Position numbers and translations under genes: made by a program. Below are positions 33,869-43,440 of a stretch of 64,000 nucleotides of DNA, in pieces (the stretch's first letter is position 1; each line of letters starts with the position of its first letter). The notes beneath the pieces are model-generated. The model searched no databases. It was not told the DNA's origin and was given only the letters and a program-made list of their open reading frames with translations. Origin of the DNA: Sphingobacterium sp. N143 (GTDB lineage: Bacteria > Bacteroidota > Bacteroidia > Sphingobacteriales > Sphingobacteriaceae); NCBI RefSeq assembly GCF_030325625.1, contig NZ_JACAIS010000006.1, positions 248,001 to 312,000 of the forward strand, written 5' to 3'.

Positions 33869-33910
33869 GATAATAAATATCATTGATCAATATCAATGAT
33901 ATTTATTATC
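33869..33910. promoter_or_regulatory. 42-bp palindrome containing an FNR/Crp-type box
   Basis: Nineteen-base arms (33869-33887 and 33892-33910) are perfectly complementary around CAAT. The centre reads TTGAT-CAAT-ATCAA, the FNR half-site pair. It lies between the stop of a Crp/Fnr gene and the SDR gene (start 34093), so it may be a Crp/Fnr operator for the SDR, a terminator for the regulator pair (TTTTAT follows), or both. Confidence 0.6.
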
Positions 33911-34092
33911 TTTTATCATCGTCCCACTCTCCGCACCTAACGTAATTTTACACTGAATAACTTACCAACAAAATGTCTGATTATACAGATTGGTGGAAGC
34001 AGTTCTCTATTTTAAAAACTACTACAAACCAATATGTAAGACATATTGCAACAAAGAAATTGTTTACAATTAATTTAAAAACAGATAAAATA

Positions 34093-34956
34093 ATGAGTAA
34101 AAAAGTCGTATTAATCACCGGAACAAATAGTGGATTTGGATGGCTTACAGCGAATAGCCTTGCTTCCCTTGGATATACCGTATACGGAACCATGCGCGAT
34201 ACTAATGGGAAAAACGCTGACAGAGCAAAAGCCCTAGCGCGTGTCGAAAATGTAACAGTCTTGGATGTATCATTAACAGATGAAAAAAGTGTTAAAAACG
34301 CTATTGAAACGATCGTCGCCAAAGAAGGTACAATCGACATTCTGATAAATAATGCAGGGGTAACAATGTTTGGTATCACTGAAAGTGCCAGCCCCTCTGA
34401 TGTAAACAAAGTATTTGATGTCAACGTAATCGCTCCATGGAGACTGATGAAATTAGCATTACCCTTTATGCGCAAACAAGGAGAAGGTTTAATAATTAAT
34501 ATATCAAGTGGCTACGGAAGATTCTCATCACCTTTCTTTGGTGTATACAGTGCATCAAAATTTGCTTTAGAAGGACTTAGCGAAAGCTCACACTATGAAC
34601 TACGACCATTGGGAGTAGATGTAGCAATTATTCAGCCAGGCGGCTTTCCTACTGAAATGTCGCAGAAAATTCAATATGGTTCGGATGCTTCAGTTATTGA
34701 TGAATATAAACCTTTAGCAGAGTTTCCGGAAAAAATGTTTGCTGCAATGGGGCAAATGTTTGATACGATCAAACCAAATCCACAAGAAGTTGCGGATGCA
34801 GTGATAAAATTAGTTAGCTTACCTCAAGGACAAAGACCATTGAGAACAGTTGTGGATCCAAGTATCGGTGAAATTACTAAAAAAGCAAACGATGCTGTAC
34901 ATCAACAGTATACAAAAGTTTTAACTGCCTATGGATTAGAAGATCTTTTGAATTAA
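34093..34956 (+). CDS. Short-chain dehydrogenase/reductase
   Basis: The 287-residue product is a classical SDR: NADP-binding TGTNSGFG near the start, NNAG (INNAGVTMFG), a Ser in IINISSGYG and the YSASK catalytic Tyr-Lys. The frame is open from 33973, but the ATG at 34093 directly before KKVVLITG is the normal start. It would oxidise or reduce an alcohol or carbonyl; the substrate is unknown. It is preceded by the FNR-type palindrome and followed by a clear terminator. Confidence 0.85.
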   Translation: MSKKVVLITGTNSGFGWLTANSLASLGYTVYGTMRDTNGKNADRAKALARVENVTVLDVSLTDEKSVKNAIETIVAKEGTIDILINNAGVTMFGITESASPSDVNKVFDVNVIAPWRLMKLALPFMRKQGEGLIINISSGYGRFSSPFFGVYSASKFALEGLSESSHYELRPLGVDVAIIQPGGFPTEMSQKIQYGSDASVIDEYKPLAEFPEKMFAAMGQMFDTIKPNPQEVADAVIKLVSLPQGQRPLRTVVDPSIGEITKKANDAVHQQYTKVLTAYGLEDLLN

Positions 34957-35003
34957 ACACCTTAACATACACAGCAAATTAATCAAAGAATTAACTGGAT
35001 AAT

Positions 35004-35041
35004 AAAAAGAGCTACCTTAATATTTGGATAGCTCTTTTTTT
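35004..35041 (+). terminator. Rho-independent terminator of the SDR gene
   Basis: AAAAAGAGCTA (35004-35014) pairs with TAGCTCTTTTT (35029-35039), directly followed by T residues, 47 bp after the SDR stop. Confidence 0.8.
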
Positions 35042-35374
35042 ATTCGGAAATCTTTCATACAAAAAATTACATTATTAATTCTGGCTATATAATATCATTG
35101 CCAAATAACAACTTTTAAACTCGCAACTCCGCACTCTAAGTCAGAGTAGTCAGCTATCGAAATCAGCTGCAAACAATTAATATATACTTTTTACAATTTA
35201 ATATGGCCCTAACAATTAGGATGGCTCTAGAATCAGATTTCGTCCAATAATTGTAGAGTAGCCAATGGTCTAATATTTATAATGCAATTATAGGCATCCA
35301 GCTTCGATATAAAAACTTATTTATAATCAATCAGGGAATATTATTCAAAAATTATAGTCACTATAAGAAACAGC
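35042..35374. other. Intergenic region, nothing recognised
   Basis: No coding frame or strong hairpin is visible between the SDR terminator and the 3' end of the minus-strand GMC oxidoreductase gene. Confidence 0.4.
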
Positions 35375-36904
35375 TCACTTTACTATAGATTTTAGTATGG
35401 TATCAGCTATTCTTTCAGCTATAGCAATCACGGTTACATTTGTGGCAACGGAAATAATGTCCGGGAAAATAGATGCATCTACAACGCGAAGGGATTGAAT
35501 GTGATGCACCCTACCCTCTAAATCAACTACAGCCTCTTTTGAGTCAATTGAACCCATTGGTGCGCTTGAGGTGGGATGAGAATAACTGGCAATATTTCTC
35601 TTTATGGCCATTGCTAAATCTTTATCTGACTTTATATTAGCGCCAGGAGCAATCTCTGAATGTATCAAATTAGATAATGGGGCTGTTCCAGCAATTTTTC
35701 TAGCTAATTTAGCCCCTTCTATCATTCGGTCGAGATCTGAATCATCATTTAAGAAATTTAAATCTACCTTAGGATTGACAGTGGGATTTGTAGTCTCAAT
35801 CCAAACTTTTCCTTTCGAATTTGGTGTCGTTACAGACACAGCTAATACAAATCCCTTTCCAGTAGGGCTCCATTCGTCGGGAAATAAATGAGTCGCCGTA
35901 ATATGAAGATCTAATTCTCTTTCTTTAGAAGTTGATGTTGATGTCCATAGTTTTGCGCCAATGGGTGGCGAATTCGTTTCAACCATTTCTTTATGAAGGG
36001 CATAAGCTGCATAATGAAAAGGATGATCTTTTATATTTTTACCAACAGGAAGGTCAGCATTCACAGTTATTGATAGTTTCTCTAAATCATTTTTATCTCC
36101 AATACCAGAACGAAGTAATATTGCTGCACTTCCAAAAGTTCCGCCTGAAATAATAATTTCATTACCTAAAAATTCAACTCCGTTAGCTAACACAATCCCA
36201 ATAGCTTTCTTTTCTTTAATCAATACTTTGTCAACTACCGCCTGCGAAAGGATCGTGAGATTTTTTCTTTCCCGGACAGCATTGGTTAAATATGCCATTC
36301 CTGTATTGACTCGTACACCATTAACAACATTCATACGATATGGACCGACACCATTAGCATTGGCACTATCAAAATCGTTGATTAATTGGTATCCAACTTG
36401 AACCGTCGCATCAACAAAAGCCTTTTGAACATTTGTTATGTCACTCCGTAATAACTGCCGAACGGGCAATGGTCCATCAAAACCATGAAGCCCCTTATCT
36501 CCCGAATCACTTGCCTCTAATTTCTTAAAATATGGAAGAAGCTCATCAAACGACCAGCCAGGAAGATTCCATCTTTTTAAGTCTTCGGGCCGCGCACGAA
36601 GAGCCACAGCACCATTAATGGCCGAACTTCCACCTAAAATTTTCCCCCTTGGCAAATCTATTCTATTTCCATAAAAGGTGGGTTCCGATTGAATGCCCCA
36701 ATCATGTACAGCCTCCCCCCCTACATTATTTGCACTTGAAATTGTACTGGGGTATCCCCATGCTGGGTAATCATTTCCCCCTTCTATAAGTAAGACATTT
36801 AAATTACCATTTTCACTCAAACGTGATGCCATCACAGCTCCAGCGGAGCCAGCACCAACGACTATAAAGTCATATTTTGCACGCAGCTTTTTTGAATTTC
36901 TCAT
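35375..36904 (-). CDS. GMC-family FAD oxidoreductase
   Basis: The 509-residue protein has the FAD-binding fold FIVVGAGSAGAVMASRLSEN, the GMC signature 1 LPRGKILGGSSAINGAVALR, signature 2 near ISGGTFGSAAILLRSGIG, and the C-terminal active-site region SYSHPTSSAPMGS...SLRVVDASIFPDI. Members oxidise alcohols, choline or sugars. The usual length is 500-550, so it is complete. Together with the aldehyde dehydrogenase upstream it could carry out alcohol to aldehyde to acid oxidation. Confidence 0.9.
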   Translation of the reverse strand: MRNSKKLRAKYDFIVVGAGSAGAVMASRLSENGNLNVLLIEGGNDYPAWGYPSTISSANNVGGEAVHDWGIQSEPTFYGNRIDLPRGKILGGSSAINGAVALRARPEDLKRWNLPGWSFDELLPYFKKLEASDSGDKGLHGFDGPLPVRQLLRSDITNVQKAFVDATVQVGYQLINDFDSANANGVGPYRMNVVNGVRVNTGMAYLTNAVRERKNLTILSQAVVDKVLIKEKKAIGIVLANGVEFLGNEIIISGGTFGSAAILLRSGIGDKNDLEKLSITVNADLPVGKNIKDHPFHYAAYALHKEMVETNSPPIGAKLWTSTSTSKERELDLHITATHLFPDEWSPTGKGFVLAVSVTTPNSKGKVWIETTNPTVNPKVDLNFLNDDSDLDRMIEGAKLARKIAGTAPLSNLIHSEIAPGANIKSDKDLAMAIKRNIASYSHPTSSAPMGSIDSKEAVVDLEGRVHHIQSLRVVDASIFPDIISVATNVTVIAIAERIADTILKSIVK

Positions 36905-37220
36905 AATATCTAATGTATAGTGTAAATTATATCCTAGAATATGCCTTTACAATCTCATGACCAAATGTGTAGTTGGACCATATTAATGATTGTTTTTTTA
37001 CTCATGGCTCAAAAGATTTTTTTGACTCTAGGTAGAGTACTACTCTTCAATTTTAGAATTATAGTATTGTCCGATTCTACATAATAAATATGCATCAGAT
37101 TAATGCTCAAATTCGATGATAAAAGATAAAAAGTACAATTGACTTTTGTCAACATTGGACAATAACCTACAGTAAGTCTCATCAAGGCCTAAATCGACAT
37201 AGATTAACTAAATTCAAAAT
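36905..37220. other. Intergenic region, nothing recognised
   Basis: No gene is visible between the GMC oxidoreductase start and the 3' end of the monooxygenase-like gene. It should hold the GMC promoter. Confidence 0.4.
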
Positions 37221-37748
37221 TTAGTCAATCTCTAACCATCCCTTAAATAACTTTAGAATCAATGGCATTGCAAAGTAGACCATACAGATAGATATTATTG
37301 TTCCAATTAGGACACCAGCCACAAATGTTGACGAAATGCCTAAATGCGTTAGAATTAGTTGCACTAAAATCGGAATAACTTGTGTAAGCGGGTAAACTGC
37401 AATTATAGAAACTACTACTTGTTTCCATTTCTTTATCGTCTTTTTAGACGAAATATCAAACCAAAAATTATCATGTTCATGCAGTATTTCTCGCCTTTCT
37501 ATGGCAATTCGTTCAAGTTCTTGCAGCAATTTCTTTCTTGTAGCCGAACATAGCCATTTCTGTGCATTTGCTTTGTTATCAAACCGTAATACAACAGAAT
37601 GATACGGTTGCTTCGGATTAAGTGGCAAATCAGTTTTATCTAAAAAGCCATCGGCAAGTTGACTGTTCGCATCCATCCTTTCTCTCCATTCATCGAATTT
37701 TTGACGTTCTGCAAGCAGCTTATATCGAACAATAATAGTGCTGTTCAT
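37221..37748 (-). CDS. ABM-type monooxygenase-like membrane protein
   Basis: Residues 1-100 resemble an antibiotic-biosynthesis-monooxygenase (dimeric alpha+beta barrel) domain: TIIVRYKLLAERQKFDEWRE, a conserved PYHSVVLRFDNKANAQKWLC, then helix RKKLLQELERIA. Residues 115-170 form two membrane helices, the layout of the COG3224 'ABM superfamily' proteins. No cofactor is usually needed in soluble members. It starts 12 bp after the aldehyde dehydrogenase stop, in one operon. Confidence 0.7.
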   Translation of the reverse strand: MNSTIIVRYKLLAERQKFDEWRERMDANSQLADGFLDKTDLPLNPKQPYHSVVLRFDNKANAQKWLCSATRKKLLQELERIAIERREILHEHDNFWFDISSKKTIKKWKQVVVSIIAVYPLTQVIPILVQLILTHLGISSTFVAGVLIGTIISICMVYFAMPLILKLFKGWLEID

Positions 37749-37759
37749 AATCTATATGA

Positions 37760-39214
37760 TTACAATGTACCCGCTCCGTGAAATATGTGCTTATATTCAA
37801 CAAAATCGTGAATAGCATTCAAACCATTAAGTCTACCCAATCCACTCATCTTATATCCCCCCTCTTCAAATTCATCATTTACCACAGCCCAATTGTTGAT
37901 CCATACAGTTCCAGCATCCAATTCGCGAATTACTTTTAAAGGCAAATCCACATTTTGGCTCCAAACGGAAGCTGCCAAACCAAATTGGCTGTCGTTTGCC
38001 AAAGCAATTGCTTCTTCGGGCGTATCAAATATTTGGACAGTTGCTACTGGACCAAAGATCTCTTGTTGAACGATATCCATTTTATTATCCTCTGGTTTTA
38101 CCTTTAGTAAGGTTGGGCGATAGAAAGCTCCGGAAGTAAGGGAACCATGAGTAATTTTACCGCCACGAACCAAAATTTCTGCACCATCAACAATCGCCTT
38201 TTCCACTAAAGCATCTATCCGGTCAACATTGGCGTGATCAATAATTGGTCCCATGTCACTGGTCGGATCCGACGCCGGTCCTACTTTTACTTTTTCCAAA
38301 CGCTTTGTAAACTGTGTGATAAAGGAATTTGCGATACCACTTTGTACTAGAATACGGCTTCCAGTCATACAGAATTGTCCAGCGAAAACGGTAATTGCTT
38401 TCTCAAGAACAGGGAGGGCCTCATCTAAATTGGCGTCGTCAAATATCAACATGGGAGTCTTGCCTCCTAACTCAAAACCAAAACGTTTCAATTTCGACGC
38501 TCCGTTTTGCATCAGAATACTACCAGTAGACGTGCTGCCGGTATAGGAAATTGTCGGTACATCAGGCGACTCAACCATTAAGGAAGCACCTGCATGACCG
38601 CTTTCAGTAAACTGATTGATAACTCCTATTGGCAAAGTTTTGACGGAAGCCATCACTTCATTAATGACATAGTTTGTCTGCGCCGTTTGGGAAGGCATCT
38701 TAATAACAGCTGTACATCCAGCAGCTAATGCGGGAGCCAAAGAACGAATCATAAGAATGATTGGCGAATTCCAGGGTGCAATGATTCCTGCTACCCCAAT
38801 AGGCTCTGCTAATAACATACTAAATCTACCTGGTTGGGTCTCCAAAGCACGGCCAAACTCAGTTAAAGCTTGTGCCGCATAATAACGCAGTTTAGGTGCA
38901 ACCAGACTAATTTCAAATATGGCTTCTCTGGCTACCTTGCCATTCTCCATCATTAATATCTCTTTTAGCCTTTCCGTATTTGCCTCGAAAGCATCAGCAA
39001 GTTCATTTAAAACTTTATATCGCAAATGTCTATTGTGTTTCCAATCAGAATTTTTGTAAACTTCTTTCGCAACTGTTATTGCCTTTAAAGCCTCTGCCTG
39101 ACCTCCATCTGCATATACACCGATTTTCTCGCCTGTAGCTGGGTTTATACTATCCTTGTGGATGGCGCTATCAACCCATTCACCGTTTATCCAATTTAAT
39201 GCTATTTTACTCAT
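37760..39214 (-). CDS. NAD(P)-dependent aldehyde dehydrogenase
   Basis: The 484 residues show the ALDH family motifs: GVAGIIAPWNSPIIL, AGCTAVIKMPSQT, SYTGSTSTGSILMQ, general base Glu in RFGFELGGKTPML, catalytic Cys in FAGQFCMTGSR, and EIFGPVATVQIF. It oxidises an aldehyde to the acid. It lies between a SnoaL-like gene (24 bp upstream) and the ABM gene, all minus strand, and not far from the GMC oxidoreductase, which could supply its substrate. Confidence 0.92.
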   Translation of the reverse strand: MSKIALNWINGEWVDSAIHKDSINPATGEKIGVYADGGQAEALKAITVAKEVYKNSDWKHNRHLRYKVLNELADAFEANTERLKEILMMENGKVAREAIFEISLVAPKLRYYAAQALTEFGRALETQPGRFSMLLAEPIGVAGIIAPWNSPIILMIRSLAPALAAGCTAVIKMPSQTAQTNYVINEVMASVKTLPIGVINQFTESGHAGASLMVESPDVPTISYTGSTSTGSILMQNGASKLKRFGFELGGKTPMLIFDDANLDEALPVLEKAITVFAGQFCMTGSRILVQSGIANSFITQFTKRLEKVKVGPASDPTSDMGPIIDHANVDRIDALVEKAIVDGAEILVRGGKITHGSLTSGAFYRPTLLKVKPEDNKMDIVQQEIFGPVATVQIFDTPEEAIALANDSQFGLAASVWSQNVDLPLKVIRELDAGTVWINNWAVVNDEFEEGGYKMSGLGRLNGLNAIHDFVEYKHIFHGAGTL

Positions 39215-39238
39215 TTCAAATTTCTTATACTATTAATA

Positions 39239-39700
39239 TCACAGTTTAAATTCAATTCCGTTTGGGTCACTATGGAAAGTTCCTGCCGGAGTAATCCTAA
39301 AACTTCCAGTTGTTGCAAGTGTATCTTCTAGGAACATGAAATGATAAATCTTTTCATCCTTCACCTTGGCCAATATTGAAAATGGAGAAGTTACCTGTTT
39401 ATTCAGTGTTCGGGAAGTGTAAGTAAAGCTTCCAAAAACTGCTACTTTTTCATTTTCTGAAAAAATATCCTGCACCTCAAAATCTTGAATTGTCCAAAAT
39501 TCATTAACCCCAGCAAAGGTATTAATAAACCCTTCTGCTCCTTCATGATGAGTGCCCGCCCAAGGTAATATTGATTGTAGTTCCGGATTATTAAAATTTA
39601 AGGAAATGTAAGTGGCATTCTTATCAACTACTGATTCAATCACTTCAGGATTGGTAGTGTTTGCTAAAAAAAGTTCGATAGTTTCTTTTGGTGTTTTCAT
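39239..39700 (-). CDS. SnoaL/ketosteroid-isomerase-like protein
   Basis: The 153-residue protein has the NTF2-fold pattern: helix PKETIELFLANTTNPEVIES, then ATYISLNFNNPELQSILPWA, GTHHEGAEGFINTF, and strands VAVFGSFTYTS and FSILAKVKDEKIYHFMFLED. SnoaL-like proteins include hydrolases, isomerases and dehydratases acting on small organic molecules. It heads the operon with aldehyde dehydrogenase and the ABM protein, which are divergent from a LysR regulator. Confidence 0.8.
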   Translation of the reverse strand: MKTPKETIELFLANTTNPEVIESVVDKNATYISLNFNNPELQSILPWAGTHHEGAEGFINTFAGVNEFWTIQDFEVQDIFSENEKVAVFGSFTYTSRTLNKQVTSPFSILAKVKDEKIYHFMFLEDTLATTGSFRITPAGTFHSDPNGIEFKL

Positions 39701-40172
39701 TTCTTTGATTTTTATGTTTAATAATAATTTAATTCCAAAGGGACTATATGTTATCTTGATTATTTAATTATCAATAGGTTTAGGATTTACCTCTCAGAAA
39801 TACATAATTCAACCCTAAAAATTGTAATCCTCATAAACATGATTAAAAGTTACCCTCAATTTCAACATGTTATTAGCATTATAATAAGCTGTAATTAAGG
39901 TCGTAATGCCTTTAACGTAATATCAACAAAATTAGGGGGAAACAACTTACAAAAAAGGTATGAAACGGTTAATCAGTGGTAAAAATCGGTCAGAAAAATT
40001 ATTGTTCAATTGGATATGCCGACGTTAGATTGTTAGCGCCATCATATAGCTTGATGTGACATCGATAGGATAGGAATAATCCCCAATAAAAAGTACCGTA
40101 AGCATCTTATTTGGAGATTTCTGCGAGATGAAGGATTATTATTTAAAGAATTCAGTAAATATGGAGTATATA
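39701..40172. other. Intergenic region, nothing recognised
   Basis: The gap between the SnoaL-like start and the 3' end of the LysR gene shows no convincing gene. A short plus-strand frame near 40128-40200 overlaps the LysR 3' end and looks accidental. Confidence 0.35.
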
Positions 40173-41030
40173 TTAATGAAACAAACTCATAAAGGCATTA
40201 AGTAACGGATCTGACGTATTTTCTTTTCGGTAAATTAGAACAGTTTTGATCGCTCCTATTTCTGCAGGGAGAGAGAATATTTTTAATTTTCTTTCCTTGT
40301 AAAACGTCGTAATTAATTCCTTAGGCAAAAAACTAAAACCAATCCCAGACTCAATGAAATTTACCACGCCTTCAATAGAACTCATTACCGTCCTATGGTA
40401 ATTGCTAATTTTTTTACTTCCTAACCACGACTCCAATCTAGCTCTGAAAAAACATCCCTGATCAAATACAATTGTCTTTATTTGCAATTGCTGAACTAAC
40501 TCATCCAGACTGCTTATTCCGATTGGTGCAACGACGACTAAAGATTCGTCCATAATATGCACTTGTCCAAGTTCTTCGGAATCTATTGGAGCAGGCACAA
40601 AAGCTGCATCTAATTTGAAATTTAACACATCATCAATCAATTTATCTCGCATCGCGGATTTAAAATCAATTTCGATTTGGGGAAATTTAGCCGCTAATTC
40701 ATTGACAAGGCCTGGGCCTCTAAGTGCCATAGTTGTCTCCAAAAAACCAATTCTTATTTGCCCATTAATTGATTTCCCCCCCCCTATTGAGAGCTTGGTC
40801 TCAGCTATAATATTTGAAATTTTCTTGCTGCTTTCCAGCAATGTAAAACCCGCCGGAGTGAGCGATACCTTACGTGAAGTACGTAGAAATAGTGCTGTTC
40901 CAAATTCGTCTTCTAGAATTTTTATTCTCGCTGTTACATTGGATTGGACTGTATGCATAGCCTCAGCCGCCTTGGTAAAGCTTCCATGGTAGGCTACCGC
41001 ATCAAATAATTTAAGGTCATTTAAATTCAT
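40173..41030 (-). CDS. LysR-family transcriptional regulator
   Basis: The start NLNDLKLFDAVAYHGSFTKA then AEAMHTVQSNVTARIKILED is the LysR winged helix-turn-helix; residues 90-287 form the periplasmic-binding-like effector domain (QIRIGFLETTMALRGPGLVN, VVAPIGISSLDELVQQ, GIGFSFLPKELI). The ATG at 41030 is preferred to a GTG two codons upstream. It is divergent from the alpha/beta hydrolase at 41104 (74 bp), so it probably controls that gene, the SnoaL/ALDH operon or both. Confidence 0.9.
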   Translation of the reverse strand: MNLNDLKLFDAVAYHGSFTKAAEAMHTVQSNVTARIKILEDEFGTALFLRTSRKVSLTPAGFTLLESSKKISNIIAETKLSIGGGKSINGQIRIGFLETTMALRGPGLVNELAAKFPQIEIDFKSAMRDKLIDDVLNFKLDAAFVPAPIDSEELGQVHIMDESLVVVAPIGISSLDELVQQLQIKTIVFDQGCFFRARLESWLGSKKISNYHRTVMSSIEGVVNFIESGIGFSFLPKELITTFYKERKLKIFSLPAEIGAIKTVLIYRKENTSDPLLNAFMSLFH

Positions 41031-41103
41031 TATCACAAATTATGATTCAAACCATCAGTATTAATCGTTTATTATAATCAAAAATACTATTTAACTTTGA
41101 ATA

Positions 41104-42087
41104 ATGAAAAAATTAAGCACTAAAGTTATATGGATTAGCATCCTTGTAATTTTTACATTATCAACAAACTATAAAATTATGGCACAATCATTTGCAACAA
41201 CAAAGTTAGGTGCAGAATCAACTGCACACAAAATTTACCACCGCAAGGTCGAAGTGGCAGGTCATCAAATCTTTTACCGTGAATCTGGTCCTATAGACGC
41301 TCCAATAATATTACTGCTGCACGGGTATCCGACGTCATCGCATATGTTTAGGAACTTAATTCCGATTTTGAATCAAAAGTATCATATTATCTCACCCGAC
41401 CTTCCGGGATTTGGATTTTCAGATTCTCCAGAAAGAGCAGACTTTAACTATACATTCGAAAATTTAGCCATTGTAATGCAAAAATTTATAGAGAAATTAA
41501 ACCTCAAAAGATTTGCCGTCTATGTTTTTGATTACGGTGCACCAACTGGATACAGGATAATGCTTAACAATCCGGAAAAAATAACTGGCTTTATCTCGCA
41601 AAACGGAAATGCTTATACGGAAGGTCTTGGACCAGCATGGGACGCGGTTAAAAAATATTGGAAAAGTAACGACAATAAAGATCGTGATGCCTTACGAGGA
41701 TTCGTAAAAGAACAGGAACTTAAATTTCAATACTTTACAGGTGTCGATGATCCCGAATTAATCGCTCCTGAAACCTATTTGTTAGATCAATATTTTCTAG
41801 ATCGTCCCGATTCCGATGAAAAACAGCTTGATTTATTATATGATTATCAAAATAATATAGCGTTATATCCTGCTTTCCATCAATATTTCAGAAAGCACCA
41901 GCCTAAAGCGTTGATCGTATGGGGCAACAAAGATCCTTATTTCCTTCCTGCTGGAGCTGAGGCTTATCGTAATGATCTGTCTAATGCCGACGTAAAATTC
42001 TATAATACAGGGCATTTTGCACTTGAAACACATGCTATGGAAATCGGGCAAGATATACTTCAATTTATGGAAACTCTTCCTAAATAG
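41104..42087 (+). CDS. Exported alpha/beta hydrolase (dehalogenase/epoxide-hydrolase type)
   Basis: After a signal peptide (ISILVIFTLSTNYKIMAQ) comes an alpha/beta hydrolase of 300 residues: oxyanion HGYPTSSHMF, nucleophile region AVYVFDYGAPTGYRIM where Asp replaces the usual Ser (as in haloalkane dehalogenases and epoxide hydrolases), DKxx-type acid near ALIVWGNKDPYFLP, and the catalytic His in YNTGHFALETHA. It likely works in the periplasm. The adjacent LysR gene suggests induction by its substrate. Confidence 0.85.
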   Translation: MKKLSTKVIWISILVIFTLSTNYKIMAQSFATTKLGAESTAHKIYHRKVEVAGHQIFYRESGPIDAPIILLLHGYPTSSHMFRNLIPILNQKYHIISPDLPGFGFSDSPERADFNYTFENLAIVMQKFIEKLNLKRFAVYVFDYGAPTGYRIMLNNPEKITGFISQNGNAYTEGLGPAWDAVKKYWKSNDNKDRDALRGFVKEQELKFQYFTGVDDPELIAPETYLLDQYFLDRPDSDEKQLDLLYDYQNNIALYPAFHQYFRKHQPKALIVWGNKDPYFLPAGAEAYRNDLSNADVKFYNTGHFALETHAMEIGQDILQFMETLPK

Positions 42088-42131
42088 AACATTTGTAATT
42101 ATTAATTATCAAATCAAGAATTAATAATTAC

Positions 42132-42158
42132 TGGCCCTATTTCTGTTTAGTAGGGCCA
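42132..42158 (+). terminator. Hairpin after the hydrolase gene
   Basis: TGGCCCT (42132-42138) pairs with AGGGCCA (42152-42158) 45 bp after the hydrolase stop. There is no long T run, so it may stop transcription only partly. Confidence 0.5.
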
Positions 42159-42274
42159 TTAGGAATCTTATACAATAAACTTAATACATAATAATTAGCA
42201 TACTGGATCGATTAATATTAATTGCAATGGTCTAGATAAAAACAATTTTATTATAAAAAATTTTTATTATATTT

Positions 42275-42287
42275 ACAATTAGTCTAC
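42275..42287. promoter_or_regulatory. Degenerate half-site of the TAGACAT palindrome
   Basis: ATTAGTCTAC matches the right half of the operator at 56789-56802; the left half is not conserved. It lies immediately before the ATG of the Crp/Fnr gene at 42292. Confidence 0.3.
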
Positions 42288-42291
42288 TGCT

Positions 42292-42873
42292 ATGCATCCA
42301 CTTCTTCAGTATATAAATAGCTACGCCACCACATTATTAACAGAAAAGGATTTCACCTATTTCATCGGGCATTTTATTGAAAAAAAAATCAGAAAAAAAC
42401 AATATTTGCTCCAAGAAGGAGATATTTGCAAATATATGGCTTTCATCTTAAAAGGATCAATGAGAAAATTTTATGTTGATGAAAAGGGTTTGGAACACAA
42501 TGTAGATTTATACGTTGAAAATTGGTGGGCTGGAGACCGTGAGAGTTATGCGCTACTCACGCCCACCCAATTCAATATTGATGCGTGCGAAGATTGTGAA
42601 GTACTACTACTATCTAGAGAAAACAACCTCAAACTACAGACGGAATGCCCCTCATTTAATGAATTTAGATTGAAATTGGATGAGCTGAATTATATTGCCA
42701 GTCAAAAAAGGATTACCAGTACCATCAGCAATACCGCAGAAAAACGTTATGCTGATTTTATTGAACGCCATCCGTATTTTATACAGCGGTTCCCTCAACA
42801 CATCATTGCTTCTTATCTTGGAATAACGAAAGATACCTTGAGCAGAATACGAAAAAGATCCCTGAAGAAGTAA
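42292..42873 (+). CDS. Crp/Fnr-family transcriptional regulator
   Basis: This 193-residue protein shares blocks with the products at 33266 and 56087: RKKQYLLQEGDICKYMAFIL, GSMRKFYVDEKGLEHNVDLY, ENWWAGDRESYALLTPTQFN, and the HTH end QRFPQHIIASYLGITKDTLS then RIRKR. The recognition helix (KDTLSRIR) is the same as in the product at 56087, so the two may read the same operator. It lies upstream of a decayed isochorismatase gene and a palindrome of the TAGACAT type. Confidence 0.88.
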   Translation: MHPLLQYINSYATTLLTEKDFTYFIGHFIEKKIRKKQYLLQEGDICKYMAFILKGSMRKFYVDEKGLEHNVDLYVENWWAGDRESYALLTPTQFNIDACEDCEVLLLSRENNLKLQTECPSFNEFRLKLDELNYIASQKRITSTISNTAEKRYADFIERHPYFIQRFPQHIIASYLGITKDTLSRIRKRSLKK

Positions 42874-42984
42874 AATCTTCTCCAATTTATATTTTAGATG
42901 GTGTAAAATTATAATTTCCCATCGAAATACATTTTTCCAAAAAGCTCAACTAAGGTAATACCACTGGATCTAATTATAAAAATA

Positions 42985-42998
42985 TCGACATTTGTCGA
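42985..42998. promoter_or_regulatory. Palindromic operator, TCGACATTTGTCGA
   Basis: TCGACA and TGTCGA are perfect inverted repeats around TT. It is 79 bp upstream of the isochorismatase remnant and matches, with a C for the second A, the operator family at 54551, 55754, 55999 and 56789. Confidence 0.6.
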
Positions 42999-43077
42999 CA
43001 ATTTTATATGCCATTTATCTATCAAAAGTATTCCACAGTTGATTTAAATTTGTTTAATCAAATATTTTAAGACAATT

Positions 43078-43161
43078 ATGGAAAACACACCCTCAGCTGG
43101 CCTGGTTGATTTACTTCGTCCAGATAACATTGATACGATCATGAACCATTTCAATTTATGA
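43078..43161 (+). pseudogene. Remnant of an isochorismatase-family gene (N-terminus only)
   Basis: The first 17 residues, MENTPSAGLVDLLRPDN, match the start of the intact isochorismatase at 56862 (MEKSPKIGLQGLLRPED). Homology ends there, and the frame stops after 27 codons. The normal 200-residue body is gone. It sits, like the intact copy, downstream of a Crp/Fnr gene and an operator palindrome. A further open stretch of 35 codons lies at 43195-43299 and may be another decayed piece; I do not recognise it. Confidence 0.6.
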
Positions 43162-43440
43162 ATTTAAAAACTAAGAATCTACGATGACCTTTAAGACTCT
43201 TGTGGATTAGGTGAAAGTATAACAGGTACACCTCATATTTACAAACGTAGCACCCCTCTACTTAATGTAGTTGAAGTTATAAATCGCAGTCAAGCTTAAT
43301 AATAAAAACAAATGCATCCTAAAATTCATCTTGAATCCACAAATTCGTTATCCAACCTCCTTAATTATGGAAGTGATATTGCATGCTGATTGAATTTATT
43401 TGAAAGGAATAATTATTTTCTATTTAAAGTTATAATTAAG

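Noticed and set aside
42132..42158. Strong terminator call for the hairpin after the alpha/beta hydrolase
   Set aside because: The stem is GC-rich but lacks a T run, so it is listed with moderate confidence only.
43195..43299. 35-codon open stretch after the isochorismatase stump
   Set aside because: It is protein-like but has no start and I cannot match it to any family, so it is only mentioned.
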